A stretch of DNA of 51,672 nt from Acrasis kona (GCA_026419775.2 JAOPGA020001574.1:1-51672), one strand, 5' to 3'; shown: positions 8,797 through 19,679, counted from the stretch's first letter. The notes: generated by a model from the letters alone, not told the origin. Made by a program: numbers and translations.

Positions 8797-9888
8797 ATGA
8801 TTGGCGATGCAAAGGACGTAATTTCACAACAACATACTTCCGAGTTGCAAAGACAGGAGAATGTGTCAATCCCGATATACTCAAAAAATCACAAAAGAAG
8901 CACAAACTTTTTGAATGCAATCAGCATTCCACTTTTAATAGATGTCAACTACCTTGTTATTTTCAGTTTTTCAGGCGTGGTTACTAGATATTATTTAGAA
9001 GTAGCATTCACGCGCTCGGACAAACAAATCAAGACAGATTTGTACTCTGTCTTTTTTCAAGACATTTACGCGAACATTATCGGTTGTTTCGTTATGGGTT
9101 TTTTGGCCGAATACAACACGAAAATACTAATTACACACAAGCTTTCTCGACTCTCAAACCTTTTTACAGTAGGTCTCATGACTGGTTTCTGCGGATGCAC
9201 AACAACATTTTCAGCATGGCAATATGATTCAATGTATGCGCTTGTGCATGGAGAAGTTGCCACATTCTTTTTTAGGGAAGTTCTTGGTTTATGTCTTTGC
9301 TATTGTTTTCTTGTTCTGGGACATGATCTTGCAGCCATGTTGGCTACATTACAATTGTACTTCTTTCAACCAAATTGTGATAATGGTGAAGAAACAACAA
9401 CAATAAAGTTTTTATGGAGAGTTTTTATTGGTCTATTGTTCGCTTGCAACGTTGGCTTAACTATACTATTCATCGTGCTTTTGTGCACTGTACCTGATGC
9501 ATCACTGAAAGGTTTATTCGCTTCGCTTCTTTTTGCTCCATTTGGTTGTATGCTTCGCTATTATTTTTCCATTTTGAATACCAAGTACTCTCCTAAAATT
9601 CCTGCATTCACATTAAGTGCCAACTTTATAGGCGTGGTATTATCTGGGTTTGTAAGGATCACAAATGAAAGGTATTCTTCTATACATGATAATATTGCAG
9701 TAAAAGTATTATTCCTTGGTATGTCAGCTGGATTTTGTGGCAGCCTTTCGACTGTATCTTCTTTTATAGAGGAAATCAAAACAAAGATAGCAGATGTCAA
9801 ATGGAGATATGTTTATATAATCACGACGTTTGTATCATCATGCTTAGTACTACTTGTTATTTTGGGATCATTTGTGTGGACGGCATGA
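8797..9888 (+). CDS. FEX: Fluoride export channel, FEX/CrcB family, fused tandem domains
   Basis: The protein has 363 residues from ATG 8797, chosen as the first ATG in the frame. It contains two CrcB/Fluc domains in one chain, as in eukaryotic FEX proteins; bacterial Fluc proteins have one domain and dimerise. The first domain shows GVVTRYYLEVAF, NIIGCFVMGF and GFCGCTTTFSAW; the second shows PFGCMLRYYF, NFIGVVLSGF and GFCGSLSTVSSF. Each has about four membrane spans, joined by a linking helix. The first copy keeps the TTFS motif, while the second has STVS, so the phenylalanine of that box is lost; asymmetry between halves is known in FEX. The role is exit of toxic fluoride across the plasma membrane. 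The N-terminal 45 residues are polar and cytosolic. Confidence 0.9.
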   Translation: MIGDAKDVISQQHTSELQRQENVSIPIYSKNHKRSTNFLNAISIPLLIDVNYLVIFSFSGVVTRYYLEVAFTRSDKQIKTDLYSVFFQDIYANIIGCFVMGFLAEYNTKILITHKLSRLSNLFTVGLMTGFCGCTTTFSAWQYDSMYALVHGEVATFFFREVLGLCLCYCFLVLGHDLAAMLATLQLYFFQPNCDNGEETTTIKFLWRVFIGLLFACNVGLTILFIVLLCTVPDASLKGLFASLLFAPFGCMLRYYFSILNTKYSPKIPAFTLSANFIGVVLSGFVRITNERYSSIHDNIAVKVLFLGMSAGFCGSLSTVSSFIEEIKTKIADVKWRYVYIITTFVSSCLVLLVILGSFVWTA

Positions 9889-10037
9889 TATTTTAATCAC
9901 ATAATGTCAATAAATAACCATACGATGAAGCCAACTCTCTATTCAATCCATCTTGTTGAGAAGATCTTCTCAAGTAGCATAAACTTTACTATCAACTAAA
10001 TCAAAACCCTAACTAAAATTAGATTTTTATACAAACA

Positions 10038-11035
10038 ATGTCCATCATCGAAGCTTCCATAGAGTTGGATCACAGAAGCAGCCTTGGAGAAGGTCCCTTC
10101 TATGTTAGTGAAATGGAAAAACTATTATGGATCGATATCAACAAGCACACCTTGATGCTGTATGATCCAAAAACAAAAGCAAACAAGTCTTTCGGTATGA
10201 TGTTGTACAATAAATACTTTAACATGGTAATTAAGACTTGGGCGAGTTCGTAGGGTTTGTGGTGTCTTCTAGTAGTGGAGGGGCAGTTGTAGGGCTAACA
10301 AATGGCCTGGCCAAAATAGAGTTTATCAAAGAAGGGTCAGAGGTTGTAGATATTTTAAAAACTTATATCATTGATGTTGAAAGCCACATCCCAGGCACAC
10401 GCTTTAATGATGGTAAATGCGATCCAAATGGTTTGATTTGGGCAGGAACGATGCACATTGACGAGCAGACAAAAGATGCTGGAAGCTTGTACTCATTCTC
10501 AACCGACCAAGGTCAAATCTCTTTTAAAAAGCAGTTAAGTCCAGTATCAATTTCTAATGGAATAGTGTGGAATCACAAGGGTGACAAGATGTACTACATC
10601 GACACTCCAACACTAACAATACTTGAATTTGATTATCAACTAGATCAAAACATTGTATCCATTCATAACAAAAAAGTTGTATTTAACGTTCCTCCCGAAT
10701 GGAGTGCTGGACCTGACGGTATGTGCATTGACACCGATGACAAGTTATGGGTTGCGTTTTATGGCAATTCCACTGTGTGCAGAATTGACCCCATACAACA
10801 AAAAGTACTTTGTACCATTAATGTGCCAGGCGCCCTAAACGTTACTGCCGCCGCATTTGGTGGCCAAGACCTACGCCAATTATACATCACGACCGCATCT
10901 CAACACATGAGTGAAGAGGAATTGAAAAAACATCCAAACAGTGGATTTTTATTCAAGGCTGATCTAACACAATACTTTGAAGAACAAGAAGGAGATGTCA
11001 GAGGTGCACTATTTAATACTTTTAACGACAAATAA
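10038..11035 (+). CDS. SMP-30/gluconolactonase family protein (regucalcin-like)
   Basis: Two exons, 10038-10194 and 10236-11035, are joined in phase 1 across a 41-nt intron, giving 318 residues. The start carries LGEGPFY with the metal-binding Glu of the family. The six-bladed propeller shows TRFNDGKCDPNGLIWAGTM in the centre, ISNGIVWN with the catalytic Asn, and GPDGMCIDTDDKLWVAF with the metal-binding Asp. Members hydrolyse sugar lactones such as gluconolactone with a divalent metal; the vertebrate member is also called regucalcin. No signal peptide, so it is cytosolic. The stop codon TAA lies inside an AATAAA signal. The 3' end faces that of STN1 only 70 bp away. Confidence 0.9.
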
Positions 11036-11105
11036 AAGTGTAATTTATTCATTGCATGTGCTTTGAAACTAACGAGACATCACCCAGTGTCAAGACCTTC
11101 AAGCT

Positions 11106-12080
11106 TTATAGCGGCGTAAATCTCTCAGGTCCACTTTCAAACACTACTAACTCTTCATTCATTAGAAAGGTGATACATTCAAATATCATATTCTTTTTTA
11201 CATTAGAAAAAAATGCCAAAGAATTAACATGTCTTAATATAAAATTAATGTGTACACCCCTTGGATTGTTTTCTGCGTTGTGCTTCATTTGGTATTCTAT
11301 AAAAGTACGTACGTGCGGAACGAGATCAGAAAATGTGATTAATTCATAAATGCCGACACCCTGTACTCTGCATATTGCTCTTCCTGACAATAAAAGTTCG
11401 TTTAATGCATTTCCTACCATTAAAGTATTATCCTGTGCATGGACCTCATCTTGTGTCAAGTCAAGTTCACTACAAATCCTATTGTCATTTAGAATGTCAT
11501 CAAGTTCAAACGGTATCGATGAATAATTAGGGTGACGACAAAGAACACGATATAGTTTATCGTCTAAATTAGCAAAATGCTTTTTATCATTATTAATCAG
11601 ATCGGGGCTAGTATGGATTTCATTATAAAACTTTCGTAGTCTTATACGGTCAAGCCAAGCTAAACACTCCTCTCTTGGTTTTATTTTGGTAATGTTATAA
11701 ATGACTAATTGTACATAATCTTTATATGTGGATAATCTACCCGATACTTTAACCAAGTTACCTAGCCTACAGATATCTGCAGACGATCGTTGGGTGTTGT
11801 ATTGGTTCTTTGAGGAATCAGGCATCCAAAGCAAACAACTCAAAACCTCTGTTCCATCGTCGACTATTTTTAATTGTTAACTTGAGAACAACGTTAACAA
11901 ACCCATAACTGTTGTTTTATTTATCCACTCATCCACCGAAACAATGTATCCCACCACTTCACAGCTGGATATAACATAATCGTTCAACAAAAACTTCACT
12001 TCTTTCCCGTCAGTTACTCTTTTCATGGAGAGGATATCTTTATTGAACAACTTTGCGTAGCATGATAGCGTCGTTGTCAT
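11106..12080 (-). CDS. STN1: STN1, CST-complex telomere protein
   Basis: On the minus strand exon 1 is 12080-11903 and exon 2 is 11863-11106, with a 39-nt intron (11864-11902) in phase 1; the product has 311 residues. Splicing restores the OB-fold strand NKTTVMVDDGTEVLSCLLW. The fold starts at VVGYIVSVDEW and goes on with LGNLVKVSGRLSTYKDYVQL, the pattern of STN1/RPA2-type OB domains. The C-terminal half contains helix-rich segments fitting the paired winged helices of STN1 (motif INFILRHVNSLAFFSN), ending in a basic/acidic strand. STN1 with CTC1 and TEN1 binds single-stranded telomeric DNA and helps DNA polymerase alpha-primase fill in the C-strand. RPA2 is the main alternative, but the VDDGT...CLLW strand and the C-terminal length favour STN1. 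The ATG at 12080 is the first one in frame. Confidence 0.8.
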
Positions 12081-12178
12081 GGTCACATTACAACATCATG
12101 TAGCAAAAAGCCAACCACTTCAACATCAACCCTGCCTGAGAGTCATAAAAGTGAAAAATTAATTCCAGTTCAAAATTT

Positions 12179-13152
12179 TTATTTTGTTTTTTGCTTTTTC
12201 CTTACAGATTTGATGTCCTGTCCTGAAGAAAAGTAAGCTTCTGTTTCCCTCCTCCTCTTCTTTGCTTCCGACTTCTTTTGTGACTTGATTTCAGCTTCCA
12301 TTGCAACCTTCTTCATTGGAGGTGGATCGAATTTGATTGTGCGCGCTGCACGTTTCTCTTGAATGATTTTGGATTCCTTATCATACAACTTTTGAGGCAT
12401 ATGTGTTATGGGAAGGAATACTGTCAAAATTCCGTTTGCTTTTATTTCTGCTTTTGCTTGGTGTGGATCAACTTGAACCAAGTTTGGATATTTCCGTCTA
12501 TAAAAACATTAATTTTTTTGAAAAATGAATCTTACTTCAAGTATAGTTTCTTGCTAGCATCTAATGAGTCAACAACAAAGTGGTCCGCCTCTGCATCAAA
12601 CCTGATGAACTGTTCTGGTACTTTGTGGAAGAAGAATGTCATTTTGATGAAACCATTAACAATGTGGATGAAGAATGTCATTGGAGGTGCTTTGTGCTTT
12701 TTTGAGTGTTCGTCCACGACGATGAGGTCCTCATCGTTTTCTGGTAGCTCTTCTTTTGTATATTTAATTACAATTTTTTCAGGTTCTGGAACTGATGAGG
12801 GGTCATCAAACTGTCTTACCATGTCTTCTAATTCATTGACGTCAAAGTAATCATCGTCATCTTTGTTATCCTTTTTACTGCCTTGTTCTTTTTCATCATC
12901 TTGTTGTTCATCCTCGTCAGACTCGTCGTTATCGCTTGTGTTATTTGTAGTGTCTACTTCTTGTTCGTTTTGTTCCTCTTGCTCAGATTCGTCTTGTTCA
13001 GATTCATCGCCATTTGTAGCTACGGGTACTACTTTCTCTTCTTGTTTTTGTATTTTTTCTTCTTTTAGTGATGCCTTTTTCCTCTGTAACTTTGCCAGTC
13101 TCTGCGCCTCGGTCTCCTTTCTAACCTTCTTGATTCTCTTGTGATTAGCCAT
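12179..13152 (-). CDS. Acidic nuclear-type protein with HSP20/alpha-crystallin-like domain
   Basis: On the minus strand exon 1 is 13152-12536 and exon 2 is 12497-12179, with a 38-nt intron in phase 2; the product has 311 residues. The first about 30 residues are very basic, followed by about 75 residues almost wholly Glu, Asp, Gln, Ser and Asn (low complexity), then an HSP20-like beta-sandwich at about residues 155-250: TFFIHIVNGFIKMTFFFHKV, RFDAEADHFVVDS, and the conserved end KANGILTVFLPI, equivalent to the GxLxxxxP motif of small heat-shock proteins. The C-terminal tail is lysine/arginine-rich with a likely nuclear localisation signal (KKSEAKKRRRE). I infer a nuclear or nucleolar chaperone-like protein; no exact ortholog is recognised. 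On the plus strand the acidic tract yields meaningless Ser/Cys/Phe frames. Confidence 0.75.
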
Positions 13153-13374
13153 TGTTCAATCAAGTTTTTGTTTGAAGTGTGTGAAATGATTACAAAAACA
13201 CTCATTGAACCCATTCAAAATTACAGACTTGTTAGAAGTTTTATAAAACAAGACTCTAATTCGACCTTCCAGGGTGAAAAGCCATAAGATGTTGCTTTTG
13301 TACCTTTTAATTCAACAATAAGTTAAACTTACAGTTTTTATCGCAAATGATCATTAGTTACTAAATTATATATT

Positions 13375-13463
13375 GGGGATGTAACTCAGTTGGTCACAAG
13401 CCTTCAACATAGAGTGCCTGCTTTGCATGCATGAAGTCCAGGGTTCGATTCCCTGTATCTCCA
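13375..13463 (+). tRNA. tRNA-Ala(UGC) with 16-nt D-loop insert
   Basis: The acceptor stem GGGGATG/TATCTCC with discriminator A encloses a tRNA-Ala. The D stem is ACTC/GAGT, the anticodon arm CCTGC-TTTGCAT-GCATG gives anticodon UGC, and the T arm is a perfect CAGGG/CCCTG with TTCGATT loop. Sixteen extra nt (13395-13410) lie in the D-loop just after AGTTGGT; without them a standard 73-nt tRNA remains. There is one C-U mismatch at 28:42 of the anticodon stem. CCA is not encoded and a T6 run (13465-13470) is a Pol III terminator. The position of the insert, after G18-G19 and one pyrimidine, is the same as in both tRNA-Glu genes of this window. There is no insert at the usual place 37/38. Confidence 0.9.
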
Positions 13464-13840
13464 CTTTTTTCAATCTCATCTGATGTTTATTAAAAACGTC
13501 TTATACTCTTGTCAATCTAGAAGAGTGGAAAAACTATACATCAAGAAAATTCTAGTTAATTTAAATACTAATCTGTAAATTTGTTTTATTGAACTAAATT
13601 TGCATGAGTATCTAATATTTTGATAGAGTAATGCGCATTGATCTACTGTTTTGGTTAAGTAAGTAAAACAAACTAGTTTCATGATTGTAGTGCACTCTTT
13701 GATAATTTGTTAGTCCGTAAATGGAATAATTCGGCGAGTGTTACAATTACCCTTTAGTTGACTGGGTCTGATTGGAGAAATGTGACGTATGTCAATCAAA
13801 AGCAAAGCAATTATTACTCACTAAAGTTAAATAACCAGAA

Positions 13841-14890
13841 ATGAGCAAGTTTGGAACCAAGGAAAAGTGTGCAGTATGTACTAAGTCAGTCTATCCTGAT
13901 GATAGAATTGTTGTAGACAACAAGTTGATGCATGCTACCTGTTTCAGGTGCACAAAATGTAACACCAGGCTCACTTTAGGAAACTTCACTGCTCTCGAGG
14001 GAACCCCATATTGCAAACCTCATTTCAAGGAAGCATTCAAGTTGAAGGGTAAATATGACTTTGGTGGAAAGACCGCAGAGAGCGGCGAACAATCTCAAAC
14101 ACAGTCTGCACAAACTGAGACCGAGACAAGCACGCCACCAAGCTCTGGTCCACCACCCCCACCAGCAGGCGGTCCACCACCAGTTGTTGAAAACACTGAC
14201 AACCAAAAATCATCTGAGTATTCAGATGACTTGTTCGCCTCCATCAACCAATTAAGAGACAATGCCGGTAGCGGTCTTAGAAAAGTAGCAAAGGAGGAGA
14301 AAACAAAGTACAGATCTGAGGAGGAGAAGGTTAGCGTCGTGCCAGATACCATCACCCCAGCAAAATCTGTTGCCGCTAAGGGAAAGAAGGCATCTGGTCC
14401 ACCAAAGTTCGAACTTGTTTCAGGTTTCGGAGAGAAGTGGGTTATCGAGAACCAAGATGGACAACAACTAGAAGTCACCGATACAAAGACTAAGCAAGGA
14501 GTTTACATCTTTAACTGCAACAACACCTACATTACAGTAAAGGGTAAGGTCAACAATATCATTTTGGATTCCTGCAAGAAGAGCGGTGTCATTTTGGATG
14601 ACGCTGTTGCCTCCGTTGAGATGGTCAACTGTCAAAGCGTAAAGGTCCAAGTCGTTGGATCCGTACCAACTGTCAACGTTGACAAGACTGATGGTGTCGT
14701 CATTTACTTGAGCGAGGCCAGCATCAACACAACCATCATCACAAGCAAGAGCAGCGAAATGAATGTTTGCGTTCCTGGAGCAACCGAAGATGATGACTCT
14801 GTTGAAGTTCCTCTTCCAGAGCAGTACCAACACAAGTACAACCCAGAGACTAAGAAACTTGAAACCGAAATGGTGTCGTTGAATTTGTAA
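13841..14890 (+). CDS. LIM domain fused to actin-binding CAP C-terminal domain
   Basis: This single-exon gene encodes 349 residues. Residues 8-62 form one complete LIM zinc finger with eight ligands (CAVC...H..CFRC then CTKC...C..H). Next come a Gln/Thr-rich stretch and a proline tract (about 100-120), then a WH2-like segment (DDLFASINQL...GLRKV, about 130-155), and from about 195 to the end the beta-helical CARP/CAP_C domain of cyclase-associated protein (KWVIENQDG, GVYIFNCNNTYITVKGKVNN, EQYQHKYNP). CAP recycles cofilin-bound ADP-actin through WH2 and CARP. The usual N-terminal adenylate-cyclase-binding region and helical folded domain are absent and a LIM domain stands in their place. It should act on the actin cytoskeleton. 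The codon pattern is regular, so the fusion is probably genuine. Confidence 0.9.
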   Translation: MSKFGTKEKCAVCTKSVYPDDRIVVDNKLMHATCFRCTKCNTRLTLGNFTALEGTPYCKPHFKEAFKLKGKYDFGGKTAESGEQSQTQSAQTETETSTPPSSGPPPPPAGGPPPVVENTDNQKSSEYSDDLFASINQLRDNAGSGLRKVAKEEKTKYRSEEEKVSVVPDTITPAKSVAAKGKKASGPPKFELVSGFGEKWVIENQDGQQLEVTDTKTKQGVYIFNCNNTYITVKGKVNNIILDSCKKSGVILDDAVASVEMVNCQSVKVQVVGSVPTVNVDKTDGVVIYLSEASINTTIITSKSSEMNVCVPGATEDDDSVEVPLPEQYQHKYNPETKKLETEMVSLNL

Positions 14891-15123
14891 GAATAAAGTG
14901 TTTTCAAACTTGTAGTTTTCGTTCATGATGTTATTTGTTATACGTTGGTGTGTAGTCCAAGTCGACGTGATAGCGTTTCATTGTTTCCATCCCTTCTAAA
15001 AAACTTAGCGTAGGTGCCTCACTGTTTCTGGTTGAATTTTGCGGAGGCCCAAAATTCTCCTTGTCCACCGGGTATTAAAACAGATCAAGATGGAATTAAT
15101 CAAAAAGATCAAAAACAAAAACA

Positions 15124-17437
15124 ATGAGCCAAGATAGACGCATGCAGGTTATGTACAACCATGTTCACCCCGGTGAAGGTGAAATGTTAAATAGTTCTGC
15201 ACCACGTCTTTCCTTTTCAAATACTAGTGGTGCACAAGAGCAATCTAAACCAAGTACAGGCAAGAAAGCAATGTCATACGAAGTTCAACAAGGAGTTGCA
15301 ATAATCAAATTCCACTCACCACCAGTCAATGCTCTTGGTAAACAATTTTGTCAAGAATTACAAGAAAATGTAGTCAGAGCCTTTAGCGACAGCAAGGCAA
15401 AGGCCCTAGTGTTGAGTTCAGCTATTCCAAAAGTATTCGTCGCTGGAGCTGACATTAACGATTTGGTCGAAAATCAACAACCAGGTGCAAAAGGTAACAA
15501 TATAATTCAATGCATGAAACTAACTTTTAGATCCATTCAAGAACAATCTTTCGTTCAATGAATTTGCCAACACGCTTGAAAATGGCCCCAAGCCAACCGT
15601 AGCAGCCATTGACGGATTAGCCCTTGGAGGAGGTCTAGAAGTTGCCATGGCATGTAACAGACGCATTTCAACTCAAAATGGATCTTTCGGTCTACCAGAA
15701 TTAACTCTTGGTATCATCCCAGGACTCGGCGGCACACAAAGACTTCCACGTTTGATCGGCGTTCAAAAGTCCCTGGAGATGATGTTGACGTCAAGACCCA
15801 TCAGCACCAAGGATGCATTATCATTAAAGCTCATTGATCAAGTAGTCGCCAGCGACCAATTAATACCTCAAGCAATCCAATTAGCTCTAGAGATGGTCGA
15901 AGGAACCAAATCACGCACGAAGGCCCTTCAATTACGCACAAGATTAGAACCGCCACATGTCCTCTCCAAAATCTTTGAGGCTGCCGAAAAGAAATTAGAT
16001 CCGCGCCTACCACAACAATCAGCTTGCGTCAAGGCGGTCAAGGCCGGTCTCGAATTCGATGGACTGTACGGTCTGATCACAGAGAATAAGGAATTCGCAA
16101 AGTGCGGCACGTCACCGACCGCAAAGGCTCTTTGTCACTTTTTCTTGAGCGAAAGAGCGACCACAAAGATCCCCGGAGTTCAGATCGCCAAGGATGGAAT
16201 CAAGAGCGTCGGAATCATTGGTGGAGGTACCATGGGAAGTGGAATCGCCATTGCATGCTTACAAGCAGGAATCAAGGTCATCCTGAAGGAAGTCAACCAA
16301 AAGTTCCTCGACGTTGGCCTAGGAAGAATTCGTTCCGTATTCGACAGCAGATTACAAAGAAAGAGAATCTCACAAGAAGCCCATGCAAAGGCGACATCAC
16401 TCCTGAGCGGTCAAATCGATTATTCAAACTTTGACAAGCTGGACATGGTGGTCGAAGCGGTGCTCGAACAAATTCCACTCAAGCAACAAGTGTTTGGAGA
16501 ATTAGAGAAACATTGTTCGTCCACATGCATACTAGCCACCAACACATCCACCATCGACATTGATGAGATTGGAAAGAACACCAAAGCACAAGATCGCATC
16601 ATTGGACTGCACTTCTTCTCGCCTGCTTACATCATGCCATTGTTGGAGATCATCAGGACCAAGAAGACATCATCGGAGTGCTTAGGAAAATCATTAAAAT
16701 TCTCCCAACAAATCAAAAAGACACCAGTCGTGGTGCTCAACGAAATTGGATTCGCGGTGAATCGCATCTTCTTGCCCTACTTTATGAGCAGCGGTCTCCT
16801 GGTCGACCTCGGAATGGATCCATACAAGATTGATTCGGCATTACAAAAGTTTGGATTCGCAGTGGGTCCGTTCCGCACCGCCGACATTGCAGGATTAGAC
16901 GTTGGTAAATTCAGCAGGGACAGTCAATCCAAATTATTCAAGGACAGAATGTACAGCAGCGACAATGATTCTTTGTTGTTGAAGGAGAAACGATTGGGAG
17001 AGAAAACTGGAAGCGGATATTACTTGTACAAGGGAGATGGAGACATCAAGAAACCCGTTCAAGATCCAGAACTATCCAAATACTTTGAGGAGGGAAGAAG
17101 GAACATGAAATTGAAACCATTGCAGAATCAATCAAATTTCTCTGACGAGGACATTCAATTAATCACATTGTTACCTGCTGTGAACGAGGCCTGTAGAGTG
17201 ATTGAGGAGGGATTGGTCTATAGAGTGAGCGATATCGATGTTGCTGGTGCCTTTGGTATGAACTTCCCAAGAATGTATGGAGGCTTGGTGAAATGGGCTG
17301 ATGAGTTTGTTGGTGCAAAGAAGGTCGTTGAGAGGTTGGAAGATTTGCAGAAGCAAACTGGATTGAGGTTGTACGAACCATGTCAATACTTGAAGGATTG
17401 TGCTGCCAACGGTAAGAGTTTGGAATCTGGTTTGTAA
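15124..17437 (+). CDS. Bifunctional enoyl-CoA hydratase / 3-hydroxyacyl-CoA dehydrogenase
   Basis: Exons 15124-15493 and 15531-17437 join in phase 1 across a 37-nt intron, giving 758 residues. Residues about 50-230 are the crotonase domain: GLALGGGLEVAMAC and LPELTLGIIPGLGGTQRLPR provide the two catalytic glutamates and the oxyanion hole. From about 310 follows the NAD-binding Rossmann fold (VGIIGGGTMGSGIAIA), then GLHFFSPAYIMPLLEII with the catalytic His, EIGFAVNRIFLPYF, and duplicated C-terminal dehydrogenase domains. The protein catalyses steps two and three of fatty-acid beta-oxidation. Length and order fit the peroxisomal bifunctional enzyme. It does not end in SKL (it ends SGL), but residues 6-14 read RMQVMYNHV, close to the PTS2 pattern R-L-x5-H-L, so import by PTS2 is possible. 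Confidence 0.93.
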
Positions 17438-17499
17438 TAAATATTGTTTGTGTGACCATTGGTGTTGTTGTTTTTGTTTTGTAAAAAGATCTCAATAAC

Positions 17500-19668
17500 A
17501 TGTCGGAGGAGTTGGATAAGAGCGTGTCGGATCAAGTGTTGAAGGAGTTGAAGAGTGGCTACGAAGAGATTTATAGCTGTCCAAGCGTATCGGGTGGTGT
17601 TTTGTCGCAGGATGGAAGCATTACTTTGAACATGTCCCTGAGAGACTTTAGAAATAATGCAAGCAGGTCATACCAGCAAATCTTTTATACCAATGGTCAA
17701 TCCAAGTACCAACCTGTGGGGTTCCCTGTACAAACTGCGCCTTCTGTCCACGCAACTAGCGCATCTCCAAAGGGTGATTTTACTGCAGTGTTCAACAAGA
17801 CTGGAAAGGATGATGAGCCTGGTTTTGGTCACACAAAGGCTGTCGACTATCAGATTGAGATTTGGAATCAATCAAGAATAGTCAAGCAAATCATTGTCAA
17901 GGATTTGCACGGTAAAGTCACTAACGATCAACACTTTGGTAGGACATCTTGGTTTCATTATCAAGATGGATCCATTGGTTTATTATATGTAGCAGAGATC
18001 AAGACCAGCCCTCCAAAGACTTTATTTGACAAGGACTATGATCGCAACAAGCCTTCCCACTTTGATTTGGATAACCAAGAAGATTGGGGAGAAGGTCTAG
18101 TAGGACAAAAGAAACCAAGAGCATTCCTATGTAGGTTCCATCCAAGTGATGACAGCTACGAGATCAAGACCGAACAAGTCAATGGTGTACCCGACAATGT
18201 AGCTCTGAGCAGTCCAGTATTCACTCCTGATGGAGATGGAATCGTTTTTGTTGGTTATGATGTAAGCCAAAGACGTTTAGGTCTCATGTACTGCGTCCAA
18301 CGCCAATCCACATTATATCATGTTTCATTCAAAGAAAACGATCAAGCACAGGCATTGACTGGTAGTGAACAGTGGAATGCAAGAAGACCAGTATTTGATC
18401 CACGTGGACACCAATTAGTCTTTTTGAGCACTGGACAGGTTCCTTATCACATGTCATGCAACAAGTTAATGATCCTAGAGTGGCCATCAAGAAACATCAA
18501 AACATGCATAGACGTGGTTCATGACTATCCATCCCAAGATGATTCATTCCCAGGCATCTACACAACCGACTTGCACCACAACTGTTGGAACAATGACGAC
18601 GTTTACATTTCAACCATATGGAGGAGCACAATGGCTGTCATCAAGGTCAACACCAAAACCAATTCAGTCACCAAATTAAACCCATACACACTACAAAAAG
18701 ATGCATCCCTACAATTCTTGGATCAACGCGGAAACGAATTACTTTTACTTGAGCAATCTCCAGTGGTGCCCTACAAGGTCATCTTGGCGACCCTTCATGA
18801 CGACGACGAACAAGATCACTCACTTCAAGTCATTTCACAATCACAAATCCCATCCTCATGCAAGGACATTACTTGGCACGTGGAATCACAAAACACAAAA
18901 GATGGATCCCTCATCGAGTGCATATACATCATCCCGTCGCCCCATCATTCCAATCATGCATTAATCGTGTCCCCACATGGAGGTCCGCACAGCACATACA
19001 CCACCACATTCATCTCGTCGCTGCTATACTACGCGCGTCAAGGATTCACATTATGTCTGGTCAACTATCGCGGAAGCATCGGATTCGGTCAATCCTACAT
19101 TCAATCGCTCCCCGGCAAATGCGGAACGTTAGACGTGAGCGACGTACACGAGGCGACCCTACGCTCCAAATCAAAATTCCTCATCGATGATGATTTGGTA
19201 TGTGTGATTGGCGGATCGCATGGAGGATTCCTGAGCGCACACATGGTGGGTCAGTACCCAGATCTATACAAGGCCACGGTGATGAGGAATCCAGTCACCA
19301 ACATTGCCACGCTGAGCGCAGTGACCGACATTCCTGATTGGTCGTTCGTGGAGGCCATGGGAGGCGACATGAAACATTACGAACAAGACAATCATGATTT
19401 TGAAATCGTGAAACGATTGTTCGAATCGAGTCCGATGAAATTTGTTGATTTTGTGAAATGTCCGGTTTTGTTGTTGTTGGGAAGAGAGGACAGGAGAGTG
19501 CCCGTCAGTCAGGGGAGAGAATATTATTATGCGTTGAGGAAGAGAGGCGTGGACGTGAAATCATTTTGTTATGCTTTTAACGACCATCCGATCGGTAAGC
19601 CTGAAGCAGAAGCTGATTCTACGGTGTTGACCGTGTTGTGGTTGAGAAAGTACTTGTTGAAATTGTAA
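17500..19668 (+). CDS. APEH: Acylaminoacyl-peptidase (S9C prolyl-oligopeptidase family)
   Basis: This single-exon gene encodes 722 residues. The N-terminal two thirds are an irregular beta-propeller (motifs SSPVFTPDGDGIVFVGYD, ARRPVFDPRGHQLVFLS), and the last about 250 residues are an alpha/beta hydrolase. The nucleophile Ser lies in GGSHGGF (about residue 572), the Asp in LGREDRRVP (about 662) and the His in FNDHPIGKP (about 694). The oxyanion region is VSPHGGPHS. The WSFVEAMG segment after the nucleophile is usual in acylaminoacyl-peptidases. The enzyme removes N-acylated amino acids from blocked peptides in the cytosol; no signal peptide is seen. The gene begins 62 bp after the bifunctional enzyme on the same strand, and its TAA stop overlaps an AATAAA signal. 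Confidence 0.92.
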   Translation: MSEELDKSVSDQVLKELKSGYEEIYSCPSVSGGVLSQDGSITLNMSLRDFRNNASRSYQQIFYTNGQSKYQPVGFPVQTAPSVHATSASPKGDFTAVFNKTGKDDEPGFGHTKAVDYQIEIWNQSRIVKQIIVKDLHGKVTNDQHFGRTSWFHYQDGSIGLLYVAEIKTSPPKTLFDKDYDRNKPSHFDLDNQEDWGEGLVGQKKPRAFLCRFHPSDDSYEIKTEQVNGVPDNVALSSPVFTPDGDGIVFVGYDVSQRRLGLMYCVQRQSTLYHVSFKENDQAQALTGSEQWNARRPVFDPRGHQLVFLSTGQVPYHMSCNKLMILEWPSRNIKTCIDVVHDYPSQDDSFPGIYTTDLHHNCWNNDDVYISTIWRSTMAVIKVNTKTNSVTKLNPYTLQKDASLQFLDQRGNELLLLEQSPVVPYKVILATLHDDDEQDHSLQVISQSQIPSSCKDITWHVESQNTKDGSLIECIYIIPSPHHSNHALIVSPHGGPHSTYTTTFISSLLYYARQGFTLCLVNYRGSIGFGQSYIQSLPGKCGTLDVSDVHEATLRSKSKFLIDDDLVCVIGGSHGGFLSAHMVGQYPDLYKATVMRNPVTNIATLSAVTDIPDWSFVEAMGGDMKHYEQDNHDFEIVKRLFESSPMKFVDFVKCPVLLLLGREDRRVPVSQGREYYYALRKRGVDVKSFCYAFNDHPIGKPEAEADSTVLTVLWLRKYLLKL

Positions 19669-19679
19669 TAAAAGAAAAT

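Noticed and set aside
12863-13144. Plus-strand Ser/Cys/Phe-rich open frames
   Set aside because: They are the complement of the Glu/Asp-rich tract of the HSP20-like gene on the minus strand.
17163-17501. Antisense open frames opposite the bifunctional enzyme and similar shadows opposite other genes
   Set aside because: They overlap strongly supported coding sequence and have no domain content.
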